A DNA stretch of 64,000 bases from Ascaphus truei (GCA_036426205.1 WSYH01000851.1:72770-136769); one strand, 5' to 3'; shown: positions 11,627 to 23,770, numbered from the stretch's first letter. The notes: generated by a model from the sequence alone, not told the origin. Numbers and translations are program-made.

Positions 11627-11699
11627 ATCCAACGTCCCCGCTTGGCTATGATACATAACATATATACAAAAAAACATATCACGGTACATCCCCTTTGCC

Positions 11700-14600
11700 T
11701 TAGATTAGGTTACACATCTCATTGAACAGTACCACCACTGAATGCATTCTATGCCGAGCCCACTGCTGAGCCTCATAATGGGGTGCCCCGAATTGATCGT
11801 AAGCCATTCTCATTGGAGGTTGGCTAGTTCTTTGGCTTCGCCGAGGTTGTTCTTCATCGGCTTCCTCTGAGGAGTATCCAGTCTCGACTGGCATTTCCAT
11901 TCCTGCCCTTGAGGGGTACCTGGGATCTACAAAGTCTCTCTGTGGTGCAAAGCACGGGCTCTGCGTGTCTAGTGGCTGGTTCATTGAAGTCAGTGGATCT
12001 GTCGTTGGACCAAGGGGCCCTTTACCCGTAGCTCCTTCGGGAGATGCCCCCGCGGCCGGAGGGCCCCTTTGAGAGGTTCCCTCCATAGGATTCTCAGAGG
12101 TGGCATTTATTACAGTCTCTAGGCCATCCTCTGTATTTTCAGTTTCTCCATCCATTGATACAGTGGGTACCTCTAATTCGTTGTCCCCTACTTGAGGTAT
12201 GGGGAGTAGATGATTCCTATGCCACACCTTCACCCGGCCTTCGGAGTCCTTGATACGGTATACTGGGAGGCCAGGCATCTGTGACTCTACCTCATACACC
12301 CCTTCTCTCCATCGATCGGCCAGTTTATGCTTTCCTGGGATGCCTAGATTACGTAGGAGAACAGCATCCCCCTGGCGGATTTCCTTATGTCGCACTTTGT
12401 GGTCATAGCATCTTTTGTTACCCGCATTTAGTTGGGCCGCCGCCCTTTCAGCCAATTTATAGGCCTGCTGTAAACTATCCCGCAACCTCTGCACATAACG
12501 AAAGTGCGTTCTGTTGGATACCCCATCGGTAGATATCTGCAGTCTCACATCCACAGGTAATCGGGCTTCTCTCCCGAACATCAGGAAGTACGGCGTATAC
12601 CCGGTAGACTCATGTCGGGTACAATTATAAGCATGTACCAATGTCTCTACATGCTTGCTCCATTCTGTTTTCTGGGAGCCTTTTAAGGTCCCCAACATGT
12701 CCAGCAGTGTGCGGTTGAACCGTTCGGGCATAGCATCCCCCTCTGGGTGGTACAGGGTGGTCTGTGACTTAGCTATATTTAGTAACTTTAGCAGTTCCTT
12801 AATGAGAGTACTCTCGAAATCTCTGCCTTGATCAGAGTGGAGGCGGTTGGGTAATCCATAATGAATAATGTATTTCTCCCACAAGACTCTGGCCACAGTC
12901 ACTGCCCGTTGATCTCTGGTAGGGAACGCTTGTGCGTACCTTGTATAGTGGTCTGTAATCACTAGTACGTTACCGATGCCTCGGGTATCGGGCTCAATAC
13001 ACAGAAAATCCATGCACACCAAATCCATAGGGCCGGAACTTTTCAGATGGGCCATGGGGGCCGCTCTTGTGGGGAGTGTTTTCCTCTGCAGGCAGCGGGT
13101 ACACCTCCGGCAATGTCTTTCCACTGACTCTCTCAATCTCGGCCAATAGAACCTGTCCTGAAGTAGCCCGAAGGTCTTGTCAACGCCCAGATGGCCATGA
13201 TCATCGTGAAGGGCCCGGAGAACCATATTTCTCAGACGCTCAGGCAAGAATAGTTGTCGCCGGTCAGGATGATTGTGGTATGGAATTACCCGGTACAATA
13301 GGCAATTGTCCAGTTCGAACTTCCCGAATTCATTCAACAGTAGCTTCACCAGTTCTTTGGGGGCTTGCTTAAGGATAGAGGGGTTCTCTTGCTGCACAGC
13401 TTGACGAGCCAGTTCCACCACTGGGTCTTGGGTCTGGTGATGCACCAATTCTCTCCAGGAAATGATTTTATCTTCGGTGATACTCATCCCTTCTCGACCT
13501 TGATAGGCCCGGGGAATGGCTCGGGAGTGGCACCCTAGAGAATCAGCGACTCTTAGCTCTGAGAACGCCACCTGATCGTTAACTACGGCTGCTACGGAGC
13601 ATAGGGCACGTATTCCAGGCCCCAGGATTTCCTCCCATACTTCCTCATCCGTCGTGGATTGAAGCCCCGGCCTTAGTGACAGAGCATCGGCCCCCACATT
13701 GGTGGGCCCGGGTTTATACTTGAGGTTGAAACTATAGTTGGCCAGGGCTGCCAGCCACCGGTGTCCGGTGGCGTCTAATTTGGCAGACGTGTTAATGTAG
13801 GTCATTGGGTTATTGTCCGTTCGCACCTCAAACTGGACTCCATACAAGTAGTCGTGTAATTTGTCCACCACCGCCCATTTTAGTGCCAAAAACTCCAGCT
13901 TGTGGACAGGATAGTTCTGATCACTGGGGGTAAAGCTTCGGCTCGCGTACACCACGGGGCGAAGCCCGGTGTCGTATTTCTGGTGCAGTACGGCTCCTAG
14001 TCCGCTGAGACTGGCGTCCACATGTAGGACGTATTCACGATCAGGATCAGCATAGGCCAGTACTGGGGCCTGGGTGAGACTGGCTTTTAAATTCAGGAAC
14101 GCTTGTTCACAAGCAGGGGTCCATTTCTCCCCAAAAGGCGTTTGTGGCGTGACCTTTTTCCGTTCGGTATCCTCTGGATAAACTTTTAAAAGGTTATTCA
14201 GGAGTTTGGCTTTACTTGAGTAGCCTTCCACGAAGCGCCGGTAATAGCCACAAAATCCTAAAAAGGAACGCAGTTCTTGGACGTTGCAGGGCCTGGGCCA
14301 ATTCCCTACAGCCTCTATCTTCCCTGGATCGGTGGACACCCCTTCAGCGGATACAATGTGGCCCACGTATGTCACGGACGGCCGACAAAACTTGCATTTG
14401 TCCAAGGATAGTTTAAGGCCCTTCTTCTGAAGTCGATCCAGCACCTTCATCAACCGTTCCGGGTGCTCCTCCAAGGTTTTCCCAAACACTATAATGTCAT
14501 CTAAGTACACTAGGCATTCTTGTGGGTTCATATCTCCCAGGGTCCGTTCCATCAGCCTCTGGAAGGTGGCAGGGGCTCCGCAGATCCCTTGTGGCATGCG

Positions 14601-15960
14601 GGTAAACTGGTAGAACCCTAATGGACAGATGAAGGCCGTCTTCTCCTGGTCTTCCTGATCCATTGGCACTTGGTAGTACCCTGACCTCAGATCGAGCACA
14701 CTGAACCGTCAAGGCGTTCAGGAGATCCTCGATGCGGGGCAGCGTATACTGATCGGGGACCATGCGGTTGTTCAGTGTTCTGTAATCCACACAAAGACGG
14801 ACTGTCCCATTCTTCTTACGGACTACCACGATGGGCGAGGCGTAAGGGCTACGGGATCCTTGCACAATACCAGCTCCCTCCATTTCGGCGAGTAACCTCC
14901 TCACCTCTTCCACAACTCGGGGGGCTAGACGGCGGGAGCGTTCCCGGAATGGGGTAGCATCATTCATTCGAATGGTATGTCGGGCACTGGGACTGCACCC
15001 CACATCCATATCACTCGTGGAGAATACTCTCCGTCGTTCTTGTAGCTGGGCCTGCAGCCTCTCCCTCCATGCTTCCGGGAGCGGGGAATCTCCGAAGTCA
15101 AAATCCAACGGAGAGTCGTTAGCAGGGGTAGTGTCCGCTGGCCGTTCTTCCAGGGTCTTCTCCTCGGGCATTACGGGGTATATTCTACCCAGCAACTGGC
15201 GGCGATCAATGCTCATGGGATACGGGGAGATATTCTGCACATACACCCGGGTTCGGTCCGGGATTTTCCCGGGCCATTTCTTCACAGAAGTTAACACCTC
15301 ATAGCCTAGCCGCTGTTCATCCTGGGCCACACTCTCCAAAGAGAAAAACTGATTCTCCGGGCGTCGGTCCGGGTAGTGGCAGGCCGCGATCATCATCCTT
15401 CCTTCCCCGGAGGGAATTTGAGTCAGTCCCCATTCTTGACTATATAGCATCCCATGCTCTTCCTCAGTCGCGATTTTACCGCAAACCTCTTGTAGTACTG
15501 GACACGTAGCGAGTTCTAGCAGCGGGGCCTCGCCCGCTTCTTGCAAGTACATGCGAAACACCGCGCGCAATATGTCGGTGTTGGTCCCCAAGATTATCGG
15601 AGCGCTGGGGTGATCTTGAGGTTCGGGGCACACTAGGGCTTCCACTTCCATGGGGTGATGTTTGCCAGTGTTCAGCTGTCGAATATCCAAATGCACCTTC
15701 ACTACTCCATCGATGGGATAATCCTCGTGACTCAACCCCCTTAAACGTAAGGCATCAGTAGATAGCAACGGCAACCGGTGTAAGTGTCGATCATAGAAGG
15801 GCCTATACACTATGGTCACTTGGGACCCCGTGTCCAACAATGCCGATGCGTAGATACCCTCAATGACTACCCGAACAATGGCGGCGGGTCCAATTCGGTT
15901 GTTCGTGGAAGGCTGGGCTCCGGCGCCGCCATCCTGGGGGTTGCACGGCATTGATTGAGC
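11700..15960 (-). pseudogene. pol: Ty3/Gypsy pol: protease, RT, RNase H, integrase (frameshifted)
   Basis: Two overlapping frames encode the Pol polyprotein. The upstream frame (to 14,497) carries the aspartic protease LLDTGSQVTIVY near 15,830, and the start of RT with LCVDYRTLNNRMVPDQYTLP. After a frameshift near 14,700 the 999-codon frame continues with LDLRSGYYQVPM, the FTRMPQGICGAPATFQ block and the catalytic LVYLDDIIVF. RNase H follows (LHVDASLSGLGAVL, VRTDNNP), then the integrase zinc finger (HLGVD...CRRCTRC) and DDE core (MDFLC, HSDQGRDFES, PERFNRTLLD). The C-terminus is the acidic/proline-rich tail usual for this clade and ends at 11,700. Catalytic residues of RT and integrase are intact in the large frame. 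Confidence 0.93.
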
Positions 15961-17326
15961 CGGCCGGGACGCCGTTTTCCGTAGGGAGGGACAGCGGGCC
16001 CGAAGGTGTCCCATCTTCCCGCATGCATAGCACTGGATTTGGCTGAGGTAGGTTTCGTTTCGCCCGGGCGGTGAGCTTCGGCCCGACATAGGCGCCCCTG
16101 CGTCATCGGGGTCAGGATCCCCATGCTCGGACACTTCGGCTTTCGGTTCTGACTTTTTGACATCCTTGCTTCCTTGTGAGGCCTTTTCCCTGGGGTTAGG
16201 TCACGCCCCAACAGCACTGTCTCATGCGCTTGGACACGGTCCATTAGGTCATGGAACGTCAAGGCTTGTCCGAGTGTTAGGCAGCCACTGACACGTAAGG
16301 ACACTGTATGCAGGGGCAACAGACCCCTCAACAGCTGGGTAGTGCGCAGTCAGTCGGCATCCACCTTTGGTACCACGCCTTTCCTCACCATAGCCCACAA
16401 GTCCAGATGCAGACGTCTGAGGAAGTCGGACACCATCTCTCCCTCTTTCTTAGCCAGAGCATGAAATTTTGCCATCAGCGCATAGGTATCCACAGGAGCC
16501 CCATAGGCCTTCGTCAGGCAGTAAATGAGGTCCGCCGCGTCAGCATCCGGGTGGTCATCCCGGTAGTAGTGCACCATGTGGGACGCTGGGGGTCGCAGAC
16601 ACTCAACGATACGCTGCCTCCGGACCGCGTCCGTGCAGGTCCACTCAGGCAGTACCTGTTCCGTGTGATCCAGCCATTCTTCTATCCCAACTTCTCCTTG
16701 AGGCGTGGGCTTATCACCCGAGAACGCCTTTAACTTCCGGTATTGGAGGGACTGGGTGGAGTGGTGAATGGCGGCGGCAACTGCTGGAATAGAAGTATCG
16801 TCCTGTAGATTAACTCCAACTAAGGGGTAGGCGTCTAACCTTGATATACTGAGTCTATTTAGCGCGGGCCTCAGGACGGAGGGGGTGGATGAAGAGCCCA
16901 GGCTCAGTGCCGCAGGCCATCGAGGGTTCAAACTATTGTCAGGGGTGCGGTCGGGGCCACCTGCAACGGCACCTAACGCGGGGAGGTATTCCCGCTGTGG
17001 GGTGGAAGTGGCCAGCGGTTCAGTGGGGTCCACTTGCACTATGGGACAGTGTACGCCAGGAACCTCCGGCAGCAATATTATTCGGGGCAGCGCTTCGGGA
17101 CATATATCCCGTTCAGTGATGTATAAGACCCTGCGCCAGGTCTGGTCCCGGTCGTAAAAATGGTCTTTCACTCGGGCAGTGTCCAGGAGTGGGGGGTCCT
17201 GACATGGTCAGTCACAGTGCCTAGGGAGATAGCGGCGGGGACATGCCCCAGGGCGAAAACACGGTTCAGGGGAACCTCTTGCCGCTGGGCCCACTTGCGC
17301 ACCTCGAGCGGTGAGGGCACAGACAT
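15961..17326 (-). pseudogene. gag: PNMA-like Gag of the Ty3/Gypsy element (frameshifted)
   Basis: Gag builds the virus-like capsid of the retrotransposon. The likely start is the ATG at 17,326 (MSVPSPLEVRKWAQR). The frame breaks near 17,190 in a G/C homopolymer and continues at 17,171. The N-terminal block (LPRIILLPEVPGVHCPIV) and the capsid block (KAFSG, GIEEWLDHTEQVLPEW, RIVECLRPPASHMV, FHALAKKEGEMVSDFLRRL) match the layout of PNMA (paraneoplastic Ma) proteins. A further break at about 16,348 leads to another frame. A CCHC zinc knuckle (CYACGKMGHLRARC) sits near 16,030, in frame with the protease. The PNMA resemblance is from remembered motifs, not a search. Confidence 0.8.
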
Positions 17327-17382
17327 GATGTAAGCTTGTTGCACAATTGAAAAAAAAATGATTGGGGCACCCCAGGTCTAAG

Positions 17383-17402
17383 ATCTCAGCAGCGCCTCCA
17401 AA
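17383..17402 (-). promoter_or_regulatory. Primer binding site
   Basis: Directly after the 5' LTR (minus strand) comes TTTGGAGGCGCTGCTGAGAT. The TGG complements a tRNA CCA end two bases inside, a normal spacing. I could not assign the primer tRNA. Confidence 0.65.
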
Positions 17403-17652
17403 TGTAACCCTTTTTCTGGCCACCTACCTAAGGGACTACTAATCGCTGTTTAACACCTGTGGCTCCAGGAGATCTGAGCCTCCGCTAGCTGGGAGCCTGG
17501 GGTAATAATCACTCTTAACATAGGCGCAGCGCTCCACTTACCCAGGATCCCCATTATGAAAGATTTACCCTACAAGAACAAAACCCAATACATTTGCGAG
17601 CAACCAATCTTTACTACGTTTGTCTGTGGCCCTTCACTGATAACATAACATG

Positions 17653-17695
<43 letters not shown>

Positions 17696-18581
17696 TATAT
17701 TATATATAATAGTAATATTATAGTATATATATATATAGGCATATCATAACATTGACATCACTAATAACACATAATAACTGGCTCTTATACTAAAGTGGCT
17801 CGGCCACACCTCAGGGAATATTGTCCTGTACAACCGTGGCCCCGCCACGCTCTCATCGAGTATGTCCTTGTGAAACGTAAGAGTGTTTTCTATCCGCTAG
17901 CCACTTGCTAGTGTCTGTTAAAGTTAATACTAAGGCGGGATCAGCGCCTGTGACCAGTGTTGGTGCACTTGCTGTATACAAAGTACCTCCCGGTCACAGC
18001 GGTGACTGCACCTCTTCTCAAAGGGTCCGTCGCGTCCGGTCCAGACCTTCCACTGTCGCACGGCTCCCACCGTCTGAGCCCAGACAGCAGTATCCGTCCA
18101 CAACTCCGGGCGCTGGATGGTTTTCTAAGGTGACAATATCTGTCCACTACGGCGTCCCTACAATACCGCAACCTACAGTGATGTGGGGAATACTCCTAGG
18201 GACCTGGGGATAGTCTCTGGCCTAGGCAGGCGGGTCACGGACCCCCTGCTCTCGCACTCCCTATTTTAGCAATCTCCAACTCGCTTCTCCTAGCGTGGTC
18301 TCTTCCCCCACGCTTCCTGTTCTCCTCCCCTACCAATCCTGCCTGTTCATTGGCTCGTATTGCCAGCTGACTCCTCCAGGTTTCGCGGGGGTTAAAGTTC
18401 AGTACAGAGTCCTTTCTCATTGGCTCGCTGTTCGCGCGCATCCCGAGCGCATGCGCAACCTTTCCTCTAGACAGTGACCTTGCAACATTGCGCAACAACA
18501 TGGCGGCGCCCTGTACCAACTTGCCAACGCGGAACCCGCCGTGCAATGCACTCATACACGCCGTATTAACACATCCTTACA
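17403..18581 (-). repeat. 5' LTR of the Ty3/Gypsy element (full length)
   Basis: 1,179 bp, TGTAAGG...GGGTTACA on the minus strand. It contains an expanded TA microsatellite at about 17,657-17,740 and a 337-bp block (18,227-18,563) absent from the 3' LTR. That block lies in U3 and contains two inverted CCAAT boxes, as listed separately. Confidence 0.92.
18227..18563 (-). promoter_or_regulatory. U3 promoter block present only in the 5' LTR
   Basis: This GC-richer block holds two copies of CATTGGCTCG (about 18,348 and 18,419), that is CCAAT in the direction of transcription, plus CGCATGCGC. It is the most promoter-like part of the LTR. Its absence from the 3' LTR is either a deletion in that LTR or an insertion here. 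Confidence 0.6.
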
Positions 18582-19560
18582 TCAGCATAGAGGTGATATT
18601 TGACCCCTAGATATATGATAAAGTCACCTAGAGAGAGTGTGTAAAGAGGAAAGAGAAGAGGTCCCATAACAGAGCCCTGGGGTACCCCCATAGAGAGATC
18701 AATAGAGGAGGAGGTATTAGCAAAAGAGTCACTGGAAGTATGATGTGAGAGGTAAGAGGAGATCCGGGATAGAGATTTGTTATGGTTACCAAGAGTATTG
18801 AGAATGTGAAGGAGAAGAGGGTGGTCCACAGTATAATATATTGCAGAGAGGTAGAGTGTAATGACTTTTGTCTGTAGCAGCATGGAGGTTATTAATTATT
18901 TTAGTGAGGGCTGTTTCAGTGGAGTAAGCAGTGTGCAATCCAGATTGTAGAAGGTCTAGGAGAGAATAGGTGAGTAAAGGGAGCTAGCGAGAGAATACAA
19001 GGCATTCAAGGAGTTTAGATGCAAAAGACAGGTAGACATGATGATAGTTAAAAATACAGGTAGGGTCAAGCTTGCTGTTTTTGAGTAATGGTGTAACTGT
19101 TGCATGTTTGAAGGAGGAAGGAAAGGTACCAGAGTAGAGGGAGCAGTTAAAAATGTGTGTGAGTGTAGGGATTAGAGTAGGAGCAAGAGATTTTAGATGG
19201 GAGGGAATGAGGTCAAAGGGGCAAGTGGTCGAGGGTGAAGAGGAGATCAGCAATGATGCATCCTCATCTGTGACAGTGGAAAAAGAGTTGAGGAAGGCTG
19301 GAGGAGAGTTAGGAAGAGGTGTTGATTAGTGAAGAAAAGTACATTTGTTTAGTCTGGGAAATGGCAGAGTTGAAACAGGATAACATAAATTTGTAGTGAA
19401 GGAAGCTTGCGAGAGTGCAAGATTTCCTCCAGAGGCGTTCAGAGGAACGAGTGCAGGGAATTTAGCCAGGGTCTGGGGTTAGAAGGGTAAGAACGGCAGA
19501 GTGTGCCAATTCACTTGGAATGTAAAAGATCTTTTTGAGTAACTGGAGCAACGCAGATTA
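18582..19560 (-). pseudogene. L2-like LINE, 5' half (RT N-terminus and core)
   Basis: This is the upstream half of the LINE whose 3' half is at 9,705-10,822. Motifs in order are TCPFDLIPSHLKSLAP, LIPTLTHIFNCSL, a decayed finger region, [17 protein letters not shown] (RT motif B) and HLYAD at the break. The frame enters the Gypsy element exactly inside the catalytic YADD codons; the remaining DTQIYF codons are on the other side (10,822 downward). Upstream of about 19,560 no further LINE sequence was recognised, so the copy looks 5'-truncated. Stops and frameshifts are present. Confidence 0.8.
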
Positions 19561-21141
19561 CAGTTTCTGTAAGCAGATGGTATTTTATTATTAATTTTAT
19601 GTCAATTATCATTAAAACTTAAAAATATATAAATGATGACAGACTAAATATCACTAGGTATACATACATTATTTGTATGTACTGTAGTTCTTCCACAGTG
19701 CCCTCTTAAAACAGGGGATCCTGAAGACATGCTTTTGGGATGGCAGTAGGAATGCCACAGTTTAATGAAAGTGGACTACATTTAAATTGAAAAATAAAAT
19801 AAAAAATTATACAATGACACAGAGTTTTATACATGTATACAGTATTTGTCTAAAACAAAACTCTTTTTGGCTTTTCCATTAAGATTGAACAAAGAGAGTG
19901 CAGTTAAATATTCAAAGAATCCAACTGACTCCTGTTGCATATTTCATTTAATGCCTCCATAATGACAGTACACCTCTGGATGCCCCTCAAATCACAGCTA
20001 GTGCACACAAAATGTCTTGATTTGTTAATGCTACAGTATGAACCCCAACATAACTCTTTATTCCGCTTTGGTTTTCATACATACTGTAGATTATGAAGTA
20101 GAGCTGCGCAAAAATGTGATGTGCTTAAGTGAACTTCCCCATTTTTGGCTTCAATTCCAAAGTTTGCCGCGCTAAACGTCAATGGGCAGTGCATGTATAA
20201 TTCATTTCGATTACCTTCGCTTTGGAAATTCTATCATCATTTTTTTGTTATTTAAAAGTCAAGGAGATTTTATTTTCAAAACATTTGCAGGTTTATCAAA
20301 CGTTTTGGAAATTAAGCGAATCTTGGCAGATTCTCACATCTATTGAAAAAGAAGCGTAGCAGCCCCTTTCCTGCTGAAAACAAAATGATGAACTTAAAGA
20401 GGAAAAATAATTACAATATATGTCAACCCTCTAGAATTTGTTACCTTCCCCAACAATAGCAGGTAGTTATTTATTAGCACATGGTAATACAATTAATAAT
20501 AGCTGGTGCAGCAACCTAAATATTGACCTATTAATTAGATCACAGATGTAGCGATGCATCAAGTCCTTCAGATGCACATTCAAGTAAGAACTTGTATAGG
20601 TTTAAAATTAATTGACAGGAATAATTCTTTTGAAGGTGTTCTCTTTTATTTCAGGCAAATTGCCTTCAGGGACATGATGCCAACAGTCACCTGTCACACT
20701 GGATAAACCAGCTGGAATAGCATGGTTCGTTTTTTACAGATAACCGCAATACATACATATGTGGTTTGTTTTTTGTTAGTTATTCGGGTGATATTGTATG
20801 TTTATATGGGAATCAGTTATGACAGAAATGTGTGTTGTGAAGGCCCTAAGGCAAGTACACCTGTTATTTGAAACGTACTTTGTGCTATTTCATGTGCAAT
20901 ACTTGTGATAAATTGATTATTCATCCAATGGTCATTTCTAAAGCTTACTATGTTATACAAACACATCTTATTTCATGTGTATTCCTTTTGCTTCTTCTTA
21001 TTGCTTTGGTTCTCTTGAAATACTTCTCTAAACTTACTGTATGTAACCCAGGAAAAAAATATAACACAAACAATTACTTTAAAAAGTGCTTAATATTTTG
21101 GTAACAGCAATAAATATTAAATGTGCGTTGTGTGCATAAAA

Positions 21142-21145
<4 letters not shown>
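19561..21145. other. Unassigned AT-rich spacer
   Basis: No coding frame with a recognisable domain, no RNA gene and no clear repeat boundary were seen. Confidence 0.45.
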
Positions 21146-21191
<46 letters not shown>

Positions 21192-21277
21192 GTGTGTGTG
21201 TGTGTGTGTGTGTGTGTTGTGTGTGTGGTGGTGTGTGTGTGTGTATATATATAAATATATATATATATACACACACA
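21146..21277. repeat. (TG)n and (TA)n microsatellites
   Basis: A long TG dinucleotide run with a few interruptions passes into a TA-rich run. It adjoins the Tc1 terminus at 21,278. Cys/Val frames across it are artefacts. Confidence 0.95.
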
Positions 21278-22928
21278 CAGTTAGGTCCGTAAATAATTGG
21301 ACACTGACACAATTTTCATAATTTTGGCTCTGTACGCCACCACAATGGATTTGAAAAGAAACAACCTAAATGCAATACAAGTGCAGACTTTCAGCTTTAA
21401 TTCAAGGGGTTGAACAAAAATATCGTATGAAACGTTTAGGAATTGCAACCATTTTCATACACAGTCCCCTTATTTCAGGGGCTCAAATGTAATTGGACAA
21501 ATGAACACAATCATAAATTAAATGTTCATTTTTAATACTTTGTCGAGAATCCTTTGCAGGCAATGACTGCTTGAAGTCTGGAACGCATGGACATCACCAA
21601 ACGCTGGGTTTCCTCCTTTGTGATGCTTTGCCAGGCCTTTACTGCATCTGTCTTCAGTTGTTGTTTGTTTAGGGGTCTTTCTGCCTTAAGTTTTGTCTTC
21701 AGCAAGTGAAATGCATGCACAATCGGGTTGAGATTAGGTGATTGACTCAGCCATTGCAGAATATTCCACTTCTTTGCCTTACAAAACTTCTGTGTTGCTT
21801 TCGCAGTATGTTTTGGGTCATTGTCCATCTGTAAAGTGAAGCGCCGTCCAATCAACTTCACTGAATTTGGCTGAATCAGAGCAGACAATATATCCCTATA
21901 CACTTCAGAATTCATCCGGCGTCTTCTGTCTTCTGTCACATCATCAATAAACACTATGACCCAGTGTCATTGTAAGTCATGCATGCCCATGCCATCACAC
22001 TGCCTCTATCGTGTTTTACAGATGATGTGGTATGCTTCGGATCATTAGCCGTTCCAAGCCTTCTCCATACTTTTTTCTTCCCATCATTCTGGTACAGGTT
22101 GATATTAGTTTCATCTGTCCAATGAATGCTGTTCCAGAACTGGGATGGCTTTTATAGATATTGTTTGGCAAAGTCTAATCTGGCCTTTCTATTCTTGAGG
22201 CTTTTGAATGGTTTGCACCTTGTGGTGAACCCTCTGTATTTGCTCTCGTGAAGTCTTCGCTTTATGGTTGACTTGTATAATGATATGCTGACCTCCTGGA
22301 GAGTGTTCTTCACTTGGCTGGATGTTGTGAAGGGGTTTTTCTTTACCATGGAAAGGATCCTACGATCATCCAACACTGTTGTCTTCCGTGGACTTCCAGG
22401 CCTTTTTGTGTTGCAGAGCTCACCAATGCGTTCTTTTTTTCTCAGAATGTACCAAACTGTTGATTTGGCCACTCCTAATGTTCCTGCTATCTCTCTGAAG
22501 GATATTCCTTATTTTTTTGCAGCCTAAGGATGCCCTGTTTCACTTGCATTGAGAGTTCCTTTGACCGCATGTTGTGGGTTCACAGCAACAGCTTCCAAAT
22601 GCGAATGCCCCACCTGGAATCAACTCCAGACCTTTTACCTGCTTAATTGATGATGAAATAACGAAGGAATAGCCCACACCTGTCCATGAAACAGCTTTTG
22701 AGTCAATTGTCCAATTACTTTTGGTCCCTTGAAAAAGAGGGGCTACATATTAAAGAGATGTAATTCCTAAACCCTTTCTCCAATTTGGAAGTGAAGACCC
22801 TCAAATTAAAGCTGATAGACTGCACTTTAATCCCATACTCATTATTTAACTGTAACTTGAATTTATTTTGGTACACAGCCGAAATAACAAAACTTGTATC
22901 AGTGTCCAATTATTTCTGGACCTTACTG
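21278..22928 (-). mobile_element. Tc1-like DNA transposon, inactive
   Basis: About 1.65 kb with imperfect inverted repeats of about 215 bp. The left end reads CAGTTAGGTCCGTAAATAAT and the right end, inverted, CAGTAAGGTCCAGAAATAAT. Internal TAATTGGACA repeats of each arm give an IR/DR-type layout. TA-rich microsatellite on both sides hides the target duplication. Confidence 0.93.
21532..22572 (-). pseudogene. Tc1 transposase pseudogene
   Basis: The N-terminus starts at about 22,570 (MRSKELSMQVKQGILRLQ) with the paired-like DNA-binding domain. The frame then shifts to 22,472 (GSPRKTTVLDDRRIL, TIKRRLHES) and to 21,954 (SEVYRDIL, LQMDNDPKHTAKATQ, LSQSPNLNPIVHAFHLLK). The second catalytic Asp is present in MDNDPKHT. 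The third DDE residue, normally Glu in the PIEH context, reads Val (PIVH). The first catalytic Asp region near 22,000 is disrupted. Protein and frame breaks together mean no active enzyme. Confidence 0.92.
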
Positions 22929-23640
22929 TGTATATACAGTATATCCGAACACCGAAAGAGAGACGATTGCATGAATACAAATTTATGCAACTTTTCGGGA
23001 CACTTAATGGTGGCCTAAACAGAGATCGAAATTTTATGAGTCATTACTGACACCAGTGAACTCTCTTCCCATGAGTTCTAAAGGCCATGTCTGTACATAC
23101 TGTCCTACACTGGCGACACACTTTATGCCGCCCGTCAGCCAGGCATGAACCCAGGCTGGGAAGGCAAACGCAACGGGGCTTGTCAGAGGTGAGGAGCGGC
23201 GCATTCCAGGTATCTGCCAGGTACATACTGGGTATTTGCTCGAATAAAGTGTGTCGGTGCAGTATATGTATGCACACACAACTGTCTCTTACACATACTA
23301 ATACTCCTTGTTTTTCCATCCCTATACACCAATAGGGACCACATATATCTACACACACTTTTAGTTATGCTACAATCTCTCACATTTCCACACCTACCCA
23401 CACCATTTATATTAACTCCCACTCCACACACACCTTTTGTAAAGCACTGTATACACTGTGGGCTCTCCATTCATTTATATTCACACAGATACATACACAC
23501 ACTCTTATATCACTTACTTTCATGAACCATTTAACACCTCTAGCCATAAATCACATCCACACCGGGGGAGGGACAAGCACAGATAACATTCCAAGAGACA
23601 CTGTTTTTAAGTATACCCTTTGCTTGCTTCATTCATTGTA
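22929..23640. other. Unassigned spacer
   Basis: Short frames on both strands share no known domain. The 23,270-23,510 stretch is CA-rich. No gene supported. Confidence 0.4.
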
Positions 23641-23770
23641 ACATCGCCGGAAGAAGAGATCAGTGTATCTCGAAAGCTCACACAAATAAAAGCATTTCGT
23701 TAGCCACAGAACGGTATCATCTATTTATTTTTTGATTATTGAAGCTCGGCTAACACAGTACTGATACCTC
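23641..23770 (+). repeat. Dispersed repeat tail with GAAGAAG-stem-GAAAGC motif
   Basis: The block CGGAAGA, a 5-bp stem GAGAT/ATCTC, then GAAAGC, followed by ATAAAAGCATTTCGTTAGCC and GGTATCATC, resembles a widespread vertebrate interspersed-repeat 3' end. It is superficially hammerhead-like but lacks a good CUGANGA core. Confidence 0.4.

Larger units (their letters stand above)
10823..18581 (-). mobile_element. Ty3/Gypsy LTR retrotransposon with PNMA-like Gag
   Basis: A 7.76-kb LTR retrotransposon read on the minus strand. It has two LTRs (5' LTR 17,403-18,581; 3' LTR 10,823-11,610), both bounded by TGTA...TACA. A PBS-like TGG-containing site follows the 5' LTR, and a purine tract precedes the 3' LTR. 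It carries gag, protease, RT, RNase H and integrase in the Ty3/Gypsy order, and no env was seen. A 4-bp TCAG target duplication flanks it (10,819-10,822 and 18,582-18,585). It inserted into an older L2-like LINE. At least three or four frameshifts disrupt gag-pol, but a 999-codon pol frame is still open, so it is probably fairly young. Confidence 0.93.

Noticed and set aside
10823..18581. Env gene in the Gypsy element
   Set aside because: Pol ends at 11,700, directly before the polypurine tract and LTR; no room and no membrane-protein frame.
23648..23680. Hammerhead-like CGGAAGA - stem - GAAAGC
   Set aside because: The core reads CGGAAGA rather than CUGANGA, and neither stem III nor a UH site with stem I can be formed convincingly.
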